A DNA stretch of 64,000 nucleotides from Pseudomonas sp. GV085. GTDB lineage: Bacteria > Pseudomonadota > Gammaproteobacteria > Pseudomonadales > Pseudomonadaceae. A program made the position numbers and the translations under genes. This document shows positions 19,478 to 28,762 of this stretch, in pieces. Under the pieces are notes generated by a model, which saw nothing but the letters and a program-made list of their open reading frames with translations, was not told the origin of the DNA and did no database searches. Numbering within the stretch: position 1 is the first letter of the stretch; every line of letters begins with the position of its first letter. The stretch is taken from NCBI RefSeq assembly GCF_003050925.1, contig NZ_QAOV01000005.1, forward strand, positions 310,001 through 374,000, written 5' to 3'.

Positions 19478-19693
19478 TTACAACTTGGCGATCGACACCT
19501 CGGTGGATTTCACAAACGCGATCACTTCACTGCCGACCGCCAGTTCCAGCTCTTTCACCGAGCGCGTGGTGATCACCGAAGTGACGATGCCGGACGCGGT
19601 CTGCACGTCGATTTCCGACAGTACGTCACCGAGGACGATTTCCTTGATGGAGCCTTTGAACTGGTTGCGAACGTTGATGGCCTTGATTGTCAT
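19478..19693 (-). CDS. ssuF: SsuF-like molybdopterin-binding (TOBE/Mop) protein
   Basis: A 71-residue protein consisting of one Mop/TOBE domain: IKAINVRNQFKGSIKEIVLG followed by the strands VLSEIDVQTASGIVTSVIT and EVIAFVKSTEVSIAKL. This is the size and sequence type of SsuF, the last gene of the Pseudomonas putida ssuEADCBF operon, which is needed for growth on organosulfur compounds although its biochemical role is unclear. It follows ssuB by 33 bases and is followed by a terminator. Confidence 0.85.
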   Translation of the reverse strand: MTIKAINVRNQFKGSIKEIVLGDVLSEIDVQTASGIVTSVITTRSVKELELAVGSEVIAFVKSTEVSIAKL

Positions 19694-19726
19694 GATGTTG
19701 ATTCCTGTCGTTGGATAAAACTTGAG

Positions 19727-20533
19727 TTATTGAGCCCAGCGCAATTGCGTGGGCAAGGGTGAAACAGGTTCGGGTTCCGGCGGCTGGCCGGGCAGCGCCA
19801 GCACGCGATTGAGGACTTCGGTTTCCAGCGCCGCCAGCCGATGGGATCCACGGACCCGGGGGCGCGGCAGGTCCACGTGCAAGTCGTGGCCGACTTCACC
19901 GTCTTCGATCAGGATCACCCGATCGGCAATCGCCACGGCTTCGCTGACGTCATGGGTCACCAGCAACACCGTGAAACCGTGCTGCTGCCAGAGCCGTTCG
20001 ATCAGTTGCTGCATTTCAATTCGGGTCAGGGCATCCAGCGCCCCCAAGGGTTCGTCGAGCAACAGCAGGCGCGGCTGATGAATCAACGCACGGGCCAAAG
20101 CCACGCGTTGCTTCTGCCCACCGGACAACGCTGCCGGCCACTCATTGGCGCGATCGGCCAGGCCCACCGCATCCAAAGCTTCAAGCGCTTGCGGCCGCCA
20201 GTTGCCCTTGAGGCCCAGACCGACGTTGTCGATGATCTTTTTCCAGGGCAGCAAACGCGCCTCCTGGAACATCAGCCGCGTGTCTTCCCGCGCGTCGCTC
20301 AATGGCGCGGCACCGGCGAGCAGCTCACCGCCCGAGGGTTTATCGAGGCCGGCGAGCAAGCGCAGCAAGGTACTTTTGCCGCAGCCGCTGCGACCGACCA
20401 CGGCGACAAACTGGCCCGCCGGAATGTGCAGGTCGATCTCGCGCAGCACCTGCCGCGAGCCAAAGGTTTTTTGCAGCTTGCGCACTGCCAGCGGAATGCC
20501 GCGCAGCAGGCGTGGAGGTTGCTCCGCGATCAT
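19727..20533 (-). CDS. ssuB: aliphatic sulfonate ABC transporter ATP-binding protein SsuB
   Basis: A 268-residue ATPase. Walker [10 protein letters not shown] near residue 50, the signature LSGGQKQR near 137, Walker [13 protein letters not shown] and switch [10 protein letters not shown] are all present. The [18 protein letters not shown] segment is typical of the SsuB/TauB subfamily. The frame is open upstream to 20581, but the ATG at 20533 has AGGGAGG before it and overlaps the ssuC stop (ATGA), which shows translational coupling. It powers import of alkanesulfonates through SsuC. Confidence 0.92.
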   Translation of the reverse strand: MIAEQPPRLLRGIPLAVRKLQKTFGSRQVLREIDLHIPAGQFVAVVGRSGCGKSTLLRLLAGLDKPSGGELLAGAAPLSDAREDTRLMFQEARLLPWKKIIDNVGLGLKGNWRPQALEALDAVGLADRANEWPAALSGGQKQRVALARALIHQPRLLLLDEPLGALDALTRIEMQQLIERLWQQHGFTVLLVTHDVSEAVAIADRVILIEDGEVGHDLHVDLPRPRVRGSHRLAALETEVLNRVLALPGQPPEPEPVSPLPTQLRWAQ

Positions 20534-21312
20534 GCCGCACCTCCCTTGGTAACCTGATACGCCGGGTGCCAGCGCAGCCACACACGCTCAAGTCCACGGG
20601 CCGCGAGGTCGGCCAGCTTGCCGAGCACCGCGTACAACAGAATCGCCAGCACCACCACGTCAGTCTGCAAGAATTCCCGGGCATTCATGGCCAGATAGCC
20701 GATGCCGGAACTCGCGGAGATGGTTTCCGCCACGATCAACGTCAACCACATGAAGCCCAGGGCGAAGCGCACACCGACCAGAATCGAAGGCAGCGCCCCC
20801 GGCAGAATCACCTGCCAGAACAGACCGAAACCAGACAAGCCATAACTGCGCGACATCTCCACCAGCGCCGGATCGACATTGCGGATGCCGTGATAGGTAT
20901 TGAGGTAAATCGGGAACAACGTGCCCAGCGCCACCAGGAAAATCTTCGCCGACTCGTCGATGCCGAACCACAGGATCACCAGCGGAATCAGCGCCAGGTG
21001 CGGCACATTGCGGATCATCTGCACCGAACTGTCGAGCAGGCGCTCGCCCCACTTCGACAGGCCGGTGATAAAGCCCAGGGTCAAACCGATGCCGCCGCCG
21101 ATGGTAAAACCCAGCGCGGCACGCCAGCCGCTGATGGCCAGGTGCGTCCAGATTTCGCCGCTGCGCACCAGGCTCACGCCGGCTTCGATGACGGCAATCG
21201 GCGCCGGCAGAATCCGTGTCGACAACCAACCCGCCGACACACTCAACTGCCAGACCGCCAGCAGTAACAACGGCAACGCCCAGGGCGCCAGGCGGTGGAT
21301 GATTTTCTTCAT
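20530..21312 (-). CDS. ssuC: aliphatic sulfonate ABC transporter permease SsuC
   Basis: A 260-residue inner-membrane permease with about six hydrophobic segments. The first is [20 protein letters not shown]. The cytoplasmic coupling loop reads [20 protein letters not shown] near residue 155. Position between ssuD and ssuB, and family likeness, identify it as the sulfonate permease. It starts nine bases after the ssuD stop. Confidence 0.9.
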   Translation of the reverse strand: MKKIIHRLAPWALPLLLLAVWQLSVSAGWLSTRILPAPIAVIEAGVSLVRSGEIWTHLAISGWRAALGFTIGGGIGLTLGFITGLSKWGERLLDSSVQMIRNVPHLALIPLVILWFGIDESAKIFLVALGTLFPIYLNTYHGIRNVDPALVEMSRSYGLSGFGLFWQVILPGALPSILVGVRFALGFMWLTLIVAETISASSGIGYLAMNAREFLQTDVVVLAILLYAVLGKLADLAARGLERVWLRWHPAYQVTKGGAA

Positions 21313-21321
21313 GACCGCGCC

Positions 21322-22470
21322 TCAGCTCTGGGACGCGGCTTTGGGCAGAATGTCGTTGGCGACCATCTCGCCGAACGGGCTGACGTAGCCGGCACTTTTT
21401 GGCAGTTCAGGACGCTCGACATCGAGGTGCGGGAACAGCAACTCGGCCACCCGGTACGACTCTTCCAGGTGTGGGTATCCGGAAAATATAAAGGTGTCGA
21501 TGCCCAGGTCCGCGTACTCCTTCACACGAGCCGCCACGGTCGGACCATCGCCTACCAGCGCCGTACCGGCACCGCCGCGCACCAGGCCGACGCCGGCCCA
21601 CAGGTTAGGACTGACTTCCAGGTTGTCGCGGTTGCCGCCATGCAATGCGGCCATGCGTTGCTGACCGACCGAATCGAAACGCGCCAGCGAAGCCTGGGCA
21701 CGAGCGATAGTCTCGTCGTCGAGATGGGAGATCAGCCGATCCGCGGCTTTCCAGGCTTCATCGTTGTTTTCACGCACGATCACATGCAGGCGAATGCCGA
21801 AGCGCACGGTGCGTCCAAGCTTGGCGGCCTTGGCGCGGACCTGTTCGATCTTTTCCGCCACGGCGGCCGGTGGCTCGCCCCAGGTCAAGACCATTTCCAC
21901 CTGTTCGGCGGCCAGGTCTTGCGCGGCATCCGAAGAGCCGCCGAAGTACAGTGGCGGACGTGGCTGCTGGACCGGTGGATAGAGCAATTTCGCGCCTTTC
22001 ACGCTGATGTGCTGGCCGTCGTAATCGACGGTTTCGCCTTCCAGCACCCGACGCCAGATGCGGGTGAATTCCACCGAGGCCTGATAGCGTTCTTCGTGGC
22101 TGAGAAACAGACCATCGCCCGCCAACTCTTCCGGATCACCGCCGGTCACCAGGTTGAACAACGCACGACCGCCGGACAGTCGATCCAGGGTCGCGGCCTG
22201 ACGCGCCGCCACCGTCGGGGAAATGATCCCGGGGCGCAGGGCGACAAGAAACTTCAAGCGCTGGGTCACCGGAATCAGCGATGCCGCCACCAGCCACGAG
22301 TCTTCGCACGAGCGGCCGGTAGGGATCAGTACCCCGCCGAACCCCAGGCGATCCGCTGCCTGTGCGACTTGTTGCAAGTAACCGTGATCGACGGCACGTG
22401 CGCCTTCAGCGGTGCCTAGGTAATGGCCGTCGCCGTGGGTAGGCAGGAACCAGAAAATATTGAGGCTCAT
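21322..22470 (-). CDS. ssuD: FMNH2-dependent alkanesulfonate monooxygenase SsuD
   Basis: A 382-residue TIM-barrel flavin monooxygenase of the bacterial luciferase family. It opens [20 protein letters not shown] and contains [20 protein letters not shown], the substrate and flavin pocket region, and [11 protein letters not shown]. The length matches E. coli SsuD (381 residues). With reduced FMN from SsuE and oxygen it cleaves C1-C14 alkanesulfonates to sulfite and aldehyde, supplying sulfur when sulfate is scarce. The start has AAGGAGA upstream. Confidence 0.95.
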   Translation of the reverse strand: MSLNIFWFLPTHGDGHYLGTAEGARAVDHGYLQQVAQAADRLGFGGVLIPTGRSCEDSWLVAASLIPVTQRLKFLVALRPGIISPTVAARQAATLDRLSGGRALFNLVTGGDPEELAGDGLFLSHEERYQASVEFTRIWRRVLEGETVDYDGQHISVKGAKLLYPPVQQPRPPLYFGGSSDAAQDLAAEQVEMVLTWGEPPAAVAEKIEQVRAKAAKLGRTVRFGIRLHVIVRENNDEAWKAADRLISHLDDETIARAQASLARFDSVGQQRMAALHGGNRDNLEVSPNLWAGVGLVRGGAGTALVGDGPTVAARVKEYADLGIDTFIFSGYPHLEESYRVAELLFPHLDVERPELPKSAGYVSPFGEMVANDILPKAASQS

Positions 22471-22495
22471 GGAGTGGTCTCCTTGGGGAATCGAA

Positions 22496-23476
22496 TTATT
22501 GGGCTTTGGTTACCGAGCTTTGGGCCACGACAGCCGGCGGCGTCCAGATCACGTCTTTGATGCTCAACGGCTTGGGGATCAGCTTGAGCTGGTAGAAGCT
22601 GTCGGCAATTTTCTGTTGCGCCGCGACCACTTCCGGGGTGAGGAACAGCGCGCCATAGCCCTGGCGTTTCACCGAGGTCAGGGTGATGTCCGCTGGCAGG
22701 CCGAGCAGCGGTGAAACCTGTTGGGTCACCTCTTGCGGGTTAGCCTTGGACCACTCGCCGATCGCACGCACTTCTTCGACCAGGGTCTTGATCACCTCGG
22801 GATTCTTCTGCGCATAAGGTTTGGTCGCCAGGTAGAACTGATGGTTGTCGACGATGCCCTGGCCATCGCGCAGGGTGCGCGCTTGCAGCTGTTGTTCGGC
22901 GGCGGCCTGGTACGGGTCCCAGATCACCCAGGCGTCGACGCTGCCACGCTCGAACGCGGCGCGGGCATCGGCCGGCGGCAGGAATACGGTCTGGATGTCG
23001 GTGTATTTGAGGCCGGCGTCTTCCAGTGCACGCACCAGCAGGTAGTGCACGTTGGAGCCCTTGTTGAGCACGACTTTCTTGCCCTTGAGATCCGCCACCG
23101 ATTTGACCGGCGAGTCCTTCGGCACCAGGATCGCCTCACTGTGCGGCGCTGGTGGTTCATAGGCGACGTAGAGCAGATCGGCACCCGCTGCCTGGGCAAA
23201 CACCGGAGGCGTTTCGCCGGTCACGCCGAAATCGATGGAACCGACGTTCAGGCCTTCGAGCAACTGCGGGCCACCGGGGAATTCAGTCCATTGCACGTCC
23301 ACGCCTTGGGCGGCGAGGCGTTTTTCCAGGGTGCCTTTGGCTTTGAGCAGCACCAGGGTGCCGTATTTCTGATAGCCGATTCGCAGGGTCTCGGCCTGAG
23401 CTTGAGTAATGGCGCCGAAGGTGACAGCCGCAGCAAACAGAGCGACCAGACCACGACGCAAAATGACAGGGCGCAT
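22496..23476 (-). CDS. ssuA: aliphatic sulfonate-binding periplasmic protein SsuA
   Basis: A 326-residue binding protein with a signal peptide ([20 protein letters not shown]). The mature protein opens [20 protein letters not shown] and has [20 protein letters not shown], both typical of SsuA. It delivers sulfonates to SsuC/SsuB. The frame opens upstream to 23512, but AAAGGAG six bases before the ATG at 23476 fixes the start. It lies between ssuE and ssuD in the usual Pseudomonas order. Confidence 0.93.
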   Translation of the reverse strand: MRPVILRRGLVALFAAAVTFGAITQAQAETLRIGYQKYGTLVLLKAKGTLEKRLAAQGVDVQWTEFPGGPQLLEGLNVGSIDFGVTGETPPVFAQAAGADLLYVAYEPPAPHSEAILVPKDSPVKSVADLKGKKVVLNKGSNVHYLLVRALEDAGLKYTDIQTVFLPPADARAAFERGSVDAWVIWDPYQAAAEQQLQARTLRDGQGIVDNHQFYLATKPYAQKNPEVIKTLVEEVRAIGEWSKANPQEVTQQVSPLLGLPADITLTSVKRQGYGALFLTPEVVAAQQKIADSFYQLKLIPKPLSIKDVIWTPPAVVAQSSVTKAQ

Positions 23477-23567
23477 GGCGCTCTCCTTTTTGCAGTTGGG
23501 TTTTGGCTGCACCTGCTTGCCCGTTGGCGGGCGAGTAAGGCCAGTACTTCAGTTGTTTCGGTGAGGC

Positions 23568-24161
23568 TTAAATGCTCCAGCGAGCACTCAACAAACGTTC
23601 ATTCAACAGACCTGGATCGAGCGGCCTGGGCCGTCGCGCCATGGCTCCGGAAAATTGCTCCAGCGCTTCATACAAACGTTGCTCCAGCTCCGGCGCCAGT
23701 TGCGCCAGCGCGCTGCCTTCACCGTAAGCGATCTGGCTGTCGACGGCGAAAATCCCCTGCAGCATTTCCTGGGCCTTCAAGGCCGACAGCACCGGCTTGA
23801 GCGCGTAATCCACCACCAGCATGTGGGCGATGCTGCCGCCAGTGGCCATTGGCAAAACCACCTTGTGGCTCAAGGCGCGTTCGGGCAGCAGGTCCAGCAC
23901 GACTTTCAGCGCACCGGAAAACGATGCCTTGTAAACCGGTGTGGCAATCAGCAGGCCATCGGCGTTTTCAATCTGTTGCAGCAGGTCGATCACCTTGGGG
24001 CTGTCGAAGCGTGCGTGCAGCAGGTCTTCGGCCGGGAAGTCCCGTACCTGGTAACTCACCACTTCCACGCCCTGCTCTTGTAACCATTGCCGGGAGCGAT
24101 CCAGCAGCACCCCGGAACGAGAGCGCTGGCTGGGACTGCCACCGAGTGAGACAACCAACAT
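23568..24161 (-). CDS. ssuE: NAD(P)H-dependent FMN reductase SsuE
   Basis: A 197-residue flavodoxin-like reductase. It starts [20 protein letters not shown] with the SxSxxS-like phosphate-binding loop, and has [20 protein letters not shown], the FMN-binding pattern of the NADPH-dependent FMN reductase family. It supplies FMNH2 to SsuD. First gene of the operon; an AT-rich promoter region lies upstream (24162-24310). Confidence 0.93.
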   Translation of the reverse strand: MLVVSLGGSPSQRSRSGVLLDRSRQWLQEQGVEVVSYQVRDFPAEDLLHARFDSPKVIDLLQQIENADGLLIATPVYKASFSGALKVVLDLLPERALSHKVVLPMATGGSIAHMLVVDYALKPVLSALKAQEMLQGIFAVDSQIAYGEGSALAQLAPELEQRLYEALEQFSGAMARRPRPLDPGLLNERLLSARWSI

Positions 24162-24308
24162 TCAGACGATTCCTTGCACGGTGCTGGCGATTCGCGGTTT
24201 GCGACCTCGCTTCGATGGAGTGACCTTAACAGCTGATTTATATATCCATAAATCATATTTATTCATTTGGTTATGCATTAAAGAAATATGCAGAGCAGAT
24301 TCCTCCAG
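24162..24308 (-). promoter_or_regulatory. AT-rich promoter region of the ssu operon
   Basis: Bases 24235-24300 are far richer in A/T than the surroundings. Read on the minus strand they contain ATATTTCTTTAATGCATAAC and ATGAATAAATATGATTTATG. A similar ATATTTCTTTATGATC string occurs upstream of lsfA. This is the expected site for CysB-type control of sulfonate genes, but I cannot define an exact operator. Confidence 0.45.
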
Positions 24309-24310
24309 AC

Positions 24311-24335
24311 AAAAAAAAGGCCGTCGAAACGGCCT
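24311..24335 (-). terminator. rho-independent terminator downstream of lsfA
   Basis: On the minus strand AGGCCGT / ACGGCCT form a 7-bp stem with a four-base loop followed by eight T. It lies beyond the repeat that follows lsfA. Confidence 0.75.
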
Positions 24336-24362
24336 GAAATCCCCTGTTTTGTGGGTACCTTG

Positions 24363-24436
24363 AAAAGATCGCAGCCTGCGGCAGCTCCTACAGGGATCGG
24401 CGTATGCACGTAGGAGCTGCCGCAGGCTGCGATCTT
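24363..24436. repeat. REP-type inverted repeat, AGATCGCAGCC family
   Basis: AAAGATCGCAGCCTGCGGCA and following bases up to 24392 are mirrored at 24409-24436 (GTAGGAGCTGCCGCAGGCTG...). It lies just after the lsfA stop. The same arm occurs at 33499, 42564, 45978 and 47204. Confidence 0.85.
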
Positions 24437-24443
24437 CTGACCT

Positions 24444-25082
24444 TCAACGGTTCGGCTGCGGCGTCAGGCGCAAGTAAGGCTTGACCGCCCGATAGCCCTT
24501 GGGAAAACGCTGCTTGATTTCATCCTCATCCTTGAGCGACGGCACGATCACTACCTCATCACCGTCCTGCCAGTTGGCCGGCGTGGCCACCTTGTAGTTG
24601 TCGGTGAGTTGCAACGAATCGATCACCCGCAGGATTTCGTTGAAATTGCGCCCGGTGCTCGCCGGGTAGGTGATGGTCAACCGGACCTTTTTGTTCGGGT
24701 CGATCACGAACAGCGAGCGCACGGTCAGGGTGTCGTTGGCGTTGGGATGGATCAGGTCGTAGAGGTCCGAGACCTTGCGGTCGGCGTCATCCAGGATCGG
24801 AAAGTTGACCACGGTGTTCTGCGTCTCGTTGATGTCCTCGATCCACTTGTGATGCGACTCGACAGGGTCAACGGACAGTGCGATCGCCTTGACGCCGCGC
24901 CCCGCGAATTCATCCTTGAGTCTGGCGGTGAAGCCCAATTCGGTGGTGCACACTGGCGTGAAATCCGCCGGATGGGAAAACAGCACGCCCCAGCTATCGC
25001 CCAGCCACTGATGAAAACGGATGATGCCGGCGCTGGAGTTCTGTTCGAAATCGGGGGCGATATCGCCAAGTCTGAGGCCCAT
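24444..25082 (-). CDS. lsfA: 1-Cys peroxiredoxin LsfA
   Basis: A 212-residue Prx6-type peroxiredoxin. The peroxidatic cysteine is Cys45 in HPADFTPVCTTELGF, and I see no other cysteine, which fits a 1-Cys enzyme. RSLFVIDPNKKVRLTITYPA and the C-terminal extension (about 60 residues) are typical of the subfamily. LsfA is known in Pseudomonas as a protein induced by sulfate starvation and protective against peroxides; its location beside ssuE supports that assignment. The AT-rich stretch 25130-25195 should hold its promoter. Confidence 0.9.
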   Translation of the reverse strand: MGLRLGDIAPDFEQNSSAGIIRFHQWLGDSWGVLFSHPADFTPVCTTELGFTARLKDEFAGRGVKAIALSVDPVESHHKWIEDINETQNTVVNFPILDDADRKVSDLYDLIHPNANDTLTVRSLFVIDPNKKVRLTITYPASTGRNFNEILRVIDSLQLTDNYKVATPANWQDGDEVVIVPSLKDEDEIKQRFPKGYRAVKPYLRLTPQPNR

Positions 25083-25316
25083 GGTGCTGCTCCTTGTGAA
25101 TGCTTGATGGGCTCAACTGTGCCTGTGTTTTTTATCTATTAAAAAGAATAAATATCGATTTATTTAGATCATAAAGAAATATTAAAAATCTGTTCACTGG
25201 ACGTGCACGCACAAGCCGCCGAACATCGTCCACAAGGTTCGAGAAGGCCTTGAGTTGCTGCAAAGAGGGAACTTCAAGGCGGGATTACGGGGGTGAACCC
25301 GTCTTGAACATGTAAA
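25083..25316 (-). promoter_or_regulatory. lsfA upstream region
   Basis: No gene is seen. Bases 25125-25195 are A/T-rich and include AAAAAGAATAAATA at 25141; the same AAAAAGAATAAA recurs at 27033. The rest (25196-25310) is of ordinary composition. Confidence 0.4.
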
Positions 25317-25352
25317 AGCCCCGCCCGGTGCAATACCGGGCGGGGCTTTTTT
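25317..25352. terminator. rho-independent terminator of the 25375 porin gene
   Basis: AGCCCCGCCCGGT / ACCGGGCGGGGCT form a 13-bp stem around GCAAT, with A-run on one side and T-run on the other, so it can work in both directions. It lies 22 bases past the porin stop. Confidence 0.9.
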
Positions 25353-25374
25353 TGTCTCGGTTACGCGAGCGCTA

Positions 25375-26718
25375 TTACAACAGCGGAATCGAGTAGCTGA
25401 GGATCACGCGGTTTTCGTCCTGCGAACGCGTGTTCGGCAGGTCGGTGCGCCAGGTAGCGTTTTTCCATGTCAGGCCCAGGTTTTTCAGCGGACCTTCCTG
25501 AACGACGTAAGCCACGTTCAGATCGCGCTCCCACTCGGAAGCACCATTGGCAGCCTCGCCACCCTTGGCGTTAACGGTATCGATATTGTCGCCATGCAGA
25601 TACACCAGGCCCGCCGTCAGGCCAGGTACACCGACCCTGGCGAAGTCGAACGAGTAGCGTGCTAGCCAGGTTTTCTCGCCGGCACGGGCGAACTTCTGGA
25701 TTTGCGAATCGGTGATGGTGTAGTTCGACGAACCGTCACCCTGGTTCAGCCAAGGGAAGTCGCTACTGCCGTTGCTGACCTGGTAACCGGCGCCGAAGGT
25801 GTGACCGGCAACGGAGTACAGGAACAAGCCGCTGTACAGGTTGTTGTCGACCTTGCCTTTACCGTTGGCTGCACCGCTGTAGTTGCCAGTGGTGAAGAAC
25901 AGAGGGTCGTGGCCGTTGGCACCGTCGTCGGAACTGTTGAAGTAACGCAAGTCCGACTTCAACACGCCAGGGCCGATAGCCCAGTTGTGCACCAGACCCA
26001 GGAAGTGTTGCTTGTAGAACTCTTCCAGATTGCCGTAGTAGTACTGGGCCGTCAGGTCCTTGGTGATCTTGTAGTCGCCACCGGCATAGATGAACTTGTT
26101 GCTGTCGCGGAATTTGGTGCCGCGAGTGTTCGCGCCCGAAATCGACATCTGCTCATTGTTGCTGGAGTTACGGCCTTTGACGGCTTCGATCTGGCCACCG
26201 ACCAGCGACAGGTCCTTGATCTCGGCGGAAGCGATCTGGCCACCCTGCCAGGTTTGCGGCAGCAAACGACCATCGTTGGTCACGATCACCGGATTTTTCG
26301 GCTGCAGGGTGCCCAGCTTCAGTTCGGTCTGGGAAACCTTGGCTTTGGCGGTCAGGCCCAGGCTGGAAAAATCATCAACTGCCTCGCCGTTGGATTTGCT
26401 CGGGAAAACCGTACCGCCGTAAGAGGTCGCCGTGGCGCCGTTGGTACCGCCGCCCGAATCCAGCTTGACGCCCAACAGGCCGATCGCATCGATACCGAAG
26501 CCGACGGTACCCTGGGTGTAACCCGAGATGAAGCGCAGATCGAAGCCTTGGCCCCATTCTTCGTTTTTGTTCGGGCCGGTGCCGTCACGGTAATCGGTGT
26601 TGATGTAGAAGTTACGCAGCCCCAATGTTGCCTTGCTGTCTTCGATAAAACCCGCGGCGCTTGCCTGCTGGGTCAATACCCCGACGGCCACAGCCATGGC
26701 CAGGGTGGACTTGTTCAT
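25375..26718 (-). CDS. OprD-family outer membrane porin (copy 1)
   Basis: A 447-residue porin with a signal peptide (MNKSTLAMAVAVGVLTQQASA) and a mature start AGFIEDSKATLGLRNFYINT, the usual opening of OprD/Occ channels. Amphipathic beta strands alternate with loops, for example DSNKFIYAGGDYKITKDLTA and QYYYGNLEEFYKQHFLGLVH, and the C-terminus ends in a short beta strand (NRVILSYSIPLL). Substrate cannot be read from sequence; proximity to ssu and lsfA suggests a sulfur compound, which is inference. The 27131 gene is a paralogue in tandem, with closely similar signal peptide and beta-barrel segments. Confidence 0.88.
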   Translation of the reverse strand: MNKSTLAMAVAVGVLTQQASAAGFIEDSKATLGLRNFYINTDYRDGTGPNKNEEWGQGFDLRFISGYTQGTVGFGIDAIGLLGVKLDSGGGTNGATATSYGGTVFPSKSNGEAVDDFSSLGLTAKAKVSQTELKLGTLQPKNPVIVTNDGRLLPQTWQGGQIASAEIKDLSLVGGQIEAVKGRNSSNNEQMSISGANTRGTKFRDSNKFIYAGGDYKITKDLTAQYYYGNLEEFYKQHFLGLVHNWAIGPGVLKSDLRYFNSSDDGANGHDPLFFTTGNYSGAANGKGKVDNNLYSGLFLYSVAGHTFGAGYQVSNGSSDFPWLNQGDGSSNYTITDSQIQKFARAGEKTWLARYSFDFARVGVPGLTAGLVYLHGDNIDTVNAKGGEAANGASEWERDLNVAYVVQEGPLKNLGLTWKNATWRTDLPNTRSQDENRVILSYSIPLL

Positions 26719-27087
26719 GTTTCGCTCCTCTCGTTTCTAATTCTGATGTTCCTGGTCCCGAATCGATTGCCCGGGATCCTGAATGCATAAATTCGCGGTA
26801 AACCGTCTAGACCGGTCATTTGGCGGGCCGCGGGATACATGGCCTTAAAGCCAATAAGAGTTTTTAATATTTTTTAATTCCGTTTTGGAATATGACTTCC
26901 CACAACAGATCCGAGGTATCGGCAGCGAGGCCAATTCCTGTAACTGATCAATTGTCGAGGGAGGAAAATGCCAAATCCGAGCTCATGGATGAGTGTCGGA
27001 CAGGTGCACTTTAAGGCGCGGATTAAAAAACCAAAAAGAATAAAAAATAAATACAACCTTTGATTATGGAATATAAAATTCAACGCG
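26719..27087. other. region between the two porin genes
   Basis: About 370 bases without a convincing gene. It holds the promoter of the first porin, an upstream element at 26876-26940 resembling the one before the second porin, and an AT-rich stretch at 27024-27078 containing AAAAAGAATAAA. A 76-codon frame on the minus strand (26874-27104) has no ribosome site and no recognisable protein character. Confidence 0.5.
26876..26940. promoter_or_regulatory. porin upstream element, degenerate copy
   Basis: AATTCCGTTTTGGAATATGA at 26876 and GGCCAATTCCTG at 26929 correspond in order to AATACCGTTTAGGAATTTAG and AAGCCAATTCCTAAAC in the region before the second porin (28679-28762). The element is about 160 bases upstream of the porin start. 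A regulatory role is inferred from the paired occurrence. Confidence 0.4.
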
Positions 27088-27120
27088 AAAAAAAACCCCG
27101 CCAATCGACGGGGCTCTTTT
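27088..27120 (-). terminator. rho-independent terminator of the 27131 porin gene
   Basis: On the minus strand CCCCGTCGATTGGCGGGG is followed by nine T (27088-27095). It begins about 20 bases after the porin stop. Confidence 0.85.
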
Positions 27121-27130
27121 CTTACGGCTA

Positions 27131-28471
27131 TTACATGAAGCTGTAGGTGTAGTTGAAGATCAGACGGGTCTGGTCTTGGTCAAGGGTGCTGGTGTTACCA
27201 CGGTAGGTACCGTGACGCAGCGTCGTACCAAACCCTTTGAGTGCGCCCGTTTGAATCACGTAATCAATGCGCGCGTCGGTCTCGTGTTCACTCAGGTCTT
27301 TACCAACACCGTTGGTAGCCTTGATGTCCTGGCCATTCAAGTAAGCAATCGAAGCTTTCAAGCCTGGTACACCCAGGGAGGCGAAGTCATAGGAGTACTG
27401 ACCGAACGTGGTGTTTTCACCGGCACGGATGAAGCTACCAACCGTGGCGTCGGTAAACGAGTAGAAGCTCGCGCCGCCGGCACCTTCAGGATTACCGTTG
27501 TTATCGACAAGGTTGCCTTGGTTCAAGAAAACGAAGCCGCCGTCATCGTTGACACGCTGATGCCCGATCAGGAATGCGTTGCCACCCAGGGTATAGGTGA
27601 ACATGGCGCTCCAGGTCTTGTTATCGACCACGCCCTTTTCCTTGGCGAAGCCATTGTTGTTGTTGAACTGGAAGCCCGGATCACCGTTCTTGCCGTCGGA
27701 GCTGCTGTCGAAATAACGGATATCGGTCTTGAACGACTGATTGGCCGCGATCGGGTAGACGTGCACCAGACCGAGGAAGTTCTGCTTGTAGAAGTCTTCC
27801 AGGTTCGCATAGTAGTACTGCAGCATGAGGTCTTTGGTGACCTTCCAGTCAGCACCGCCGTAGAGGAATTTGTTGCTGTCCTCAGTAGCGCCAGCCACAG
27901 ACAGGCCAGTGGAGTTCGAGGAGGCGCGACCCGACGCGTGCTCCAGTTGACCAAAGTTAAAGGTCACATTGTCGATTTCTTTGGAGGTGATGGTGCCACC
28001 TTCAAAGGTCTGCGGCAGCAGACGGCTGTCGTTCGCGATCAGGATCGGCAGGTTAGGTGCCAGGGCGCCACCCAGGTGAGCTTCGGTCTTCGAGAAGCGC
28101 GCCTTGACGTTGCCATCCAGACGGCTCCACTCGTCGGCCGCCTCATTGCCATCGCTAGGGAAGAACGAGTTGCTGTTACCGGTCGGGTGATGCCCCTTGC
28201 CACCATCCAGGTGGATGCCGACGAGTGCCTGGGCATCGATACCGAAGCCGACAGTACCCTGGGTAAAACCGGACAGGTAATCGAATTTGAGACCCTCAGC
28301 GGTTTCTCGCTGACGGTTGGCAGGAGTGCTCGCACCTTCACGCATATCGGCGTCGTAATACATGGTGCGAGAGCTGATGGAAGCCTTGCTGTCTTCCAGG
28401 AAACCGGCGGCGCCTGCTTGCTGCGCCAATACCCCAACGGTCACGGCCAGAGCCAAGGTGGACTTGTTCAT
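27131..28471 (-). CDS. OprD-family outer membrane porin (copy 2)
   Basis: A 446-residue porin, paralogous to the neighbour at 25375. It shares the signal peptide pattern (MNKSTLALAVTVGVLAQQAG) and mature start AAGFLEDSKASISSRTMYYD, and segments such as DLMLQYYYANLEDFYKQNFL. The two differ in the extracellular loops, for instance ATEDSNKFLYGGADWK against NTRGTKFRDSNKFIYAGG, which should change substrate choice. It ends in a beta strand with terminal Phe-Met. Preceded by the inverted-repeat element at 28680-28762. Confidence 0.88.
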   Translation of the reverse strand: MNKSTLALAVTVGVLAQQAGAAGFLEDSKASISSRTMYYDADMREGASTPANRQRETAEGLKFDYLSGFTQGTVGFGIDAQALVGIHLDGGKGHHPTGNSNSFFPSDGNEAADEWSRLDGNVKARFSKTEAHLGGALAPNLPILIANDSRLLPQTFEGGTITSKEIDNVTFNFGQLEHASGRASSNSTGLSVAGATEDSNKFLYGGADWKVTKDLMLQYYYANLEDFYKQNFLGLVHVYPIAANQSFKTDIRYFDSSSDGKNGDPGFQFNNNNGFAKEKGVVDNKTWSAMFTYTLGGNAFLIGHQRVNDDGGFVFLNQGNLVDNNGNPEGAGGASFYSFTDATVGSFIRAGENTTFGQYSYDFASLGVPGLKASIAYLNGQDIKATNGVGKDLSEHETDARIDYVIQTGALKGFGTTLRHGTYRGNTSTLDQDQTRLIFNYTYSFM

Positions 28472-28679
28472 TGTGTAGCTCCTCTCGATTCTAATTCTTG
28501 TGTTCCTGGTCTCGAGTCGATGCCCGAAATCCTAAGATGCGCGATTAGCGCCAAAGCGTGACCTACAAGTCAATCGTAACCATGTGTGTCTACGACCATA
28601 GTCTAATCCCCGGTTTTTTGGTCCTTGCAGGGTCATGAATTCGTCATAAACCTGAAAAGAATTGACTACTTCTTTTCTA

Positions 28680-28762
28680 ATACCGTTTAGGAATTTAGCT
28701 CCCCACTCCCCAACTACCACAGAATAGAGGGTTTGGCTCACAAGCCAATTCCTAAACGGTAT
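28680..28762. promoter_or_regulatory. 16-bp inverted repeat upstream of second porin gene
   Basis: ATACCGTTTAGGAATT (28680-28695) and AATTCCTAAACGGTAT (28747-28762) are perfect inverted copies separated by 51 bases. They lie about 210 bases upstream of the porin start. The element may be a paired operator, or the ends of a lost or cryptic element. A degenerate version is present before the other porin. Confidence 0.55.

Noticed and set aside
26874..27104. 76-codon minus-strand frame between the two porin genes
   Set aside because: Low-complexity, Phe/Lys-rich, no ribosome site and no protein-like pattern; overlaps the porin upstream element.
28680..28762. Insertion sequence ends at the 16-bp inverted repeat
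   Set aside because: The 51-base interior cannot encode a transposase, and no target-site duplication is visible; a regulatory element is the simpler reading.
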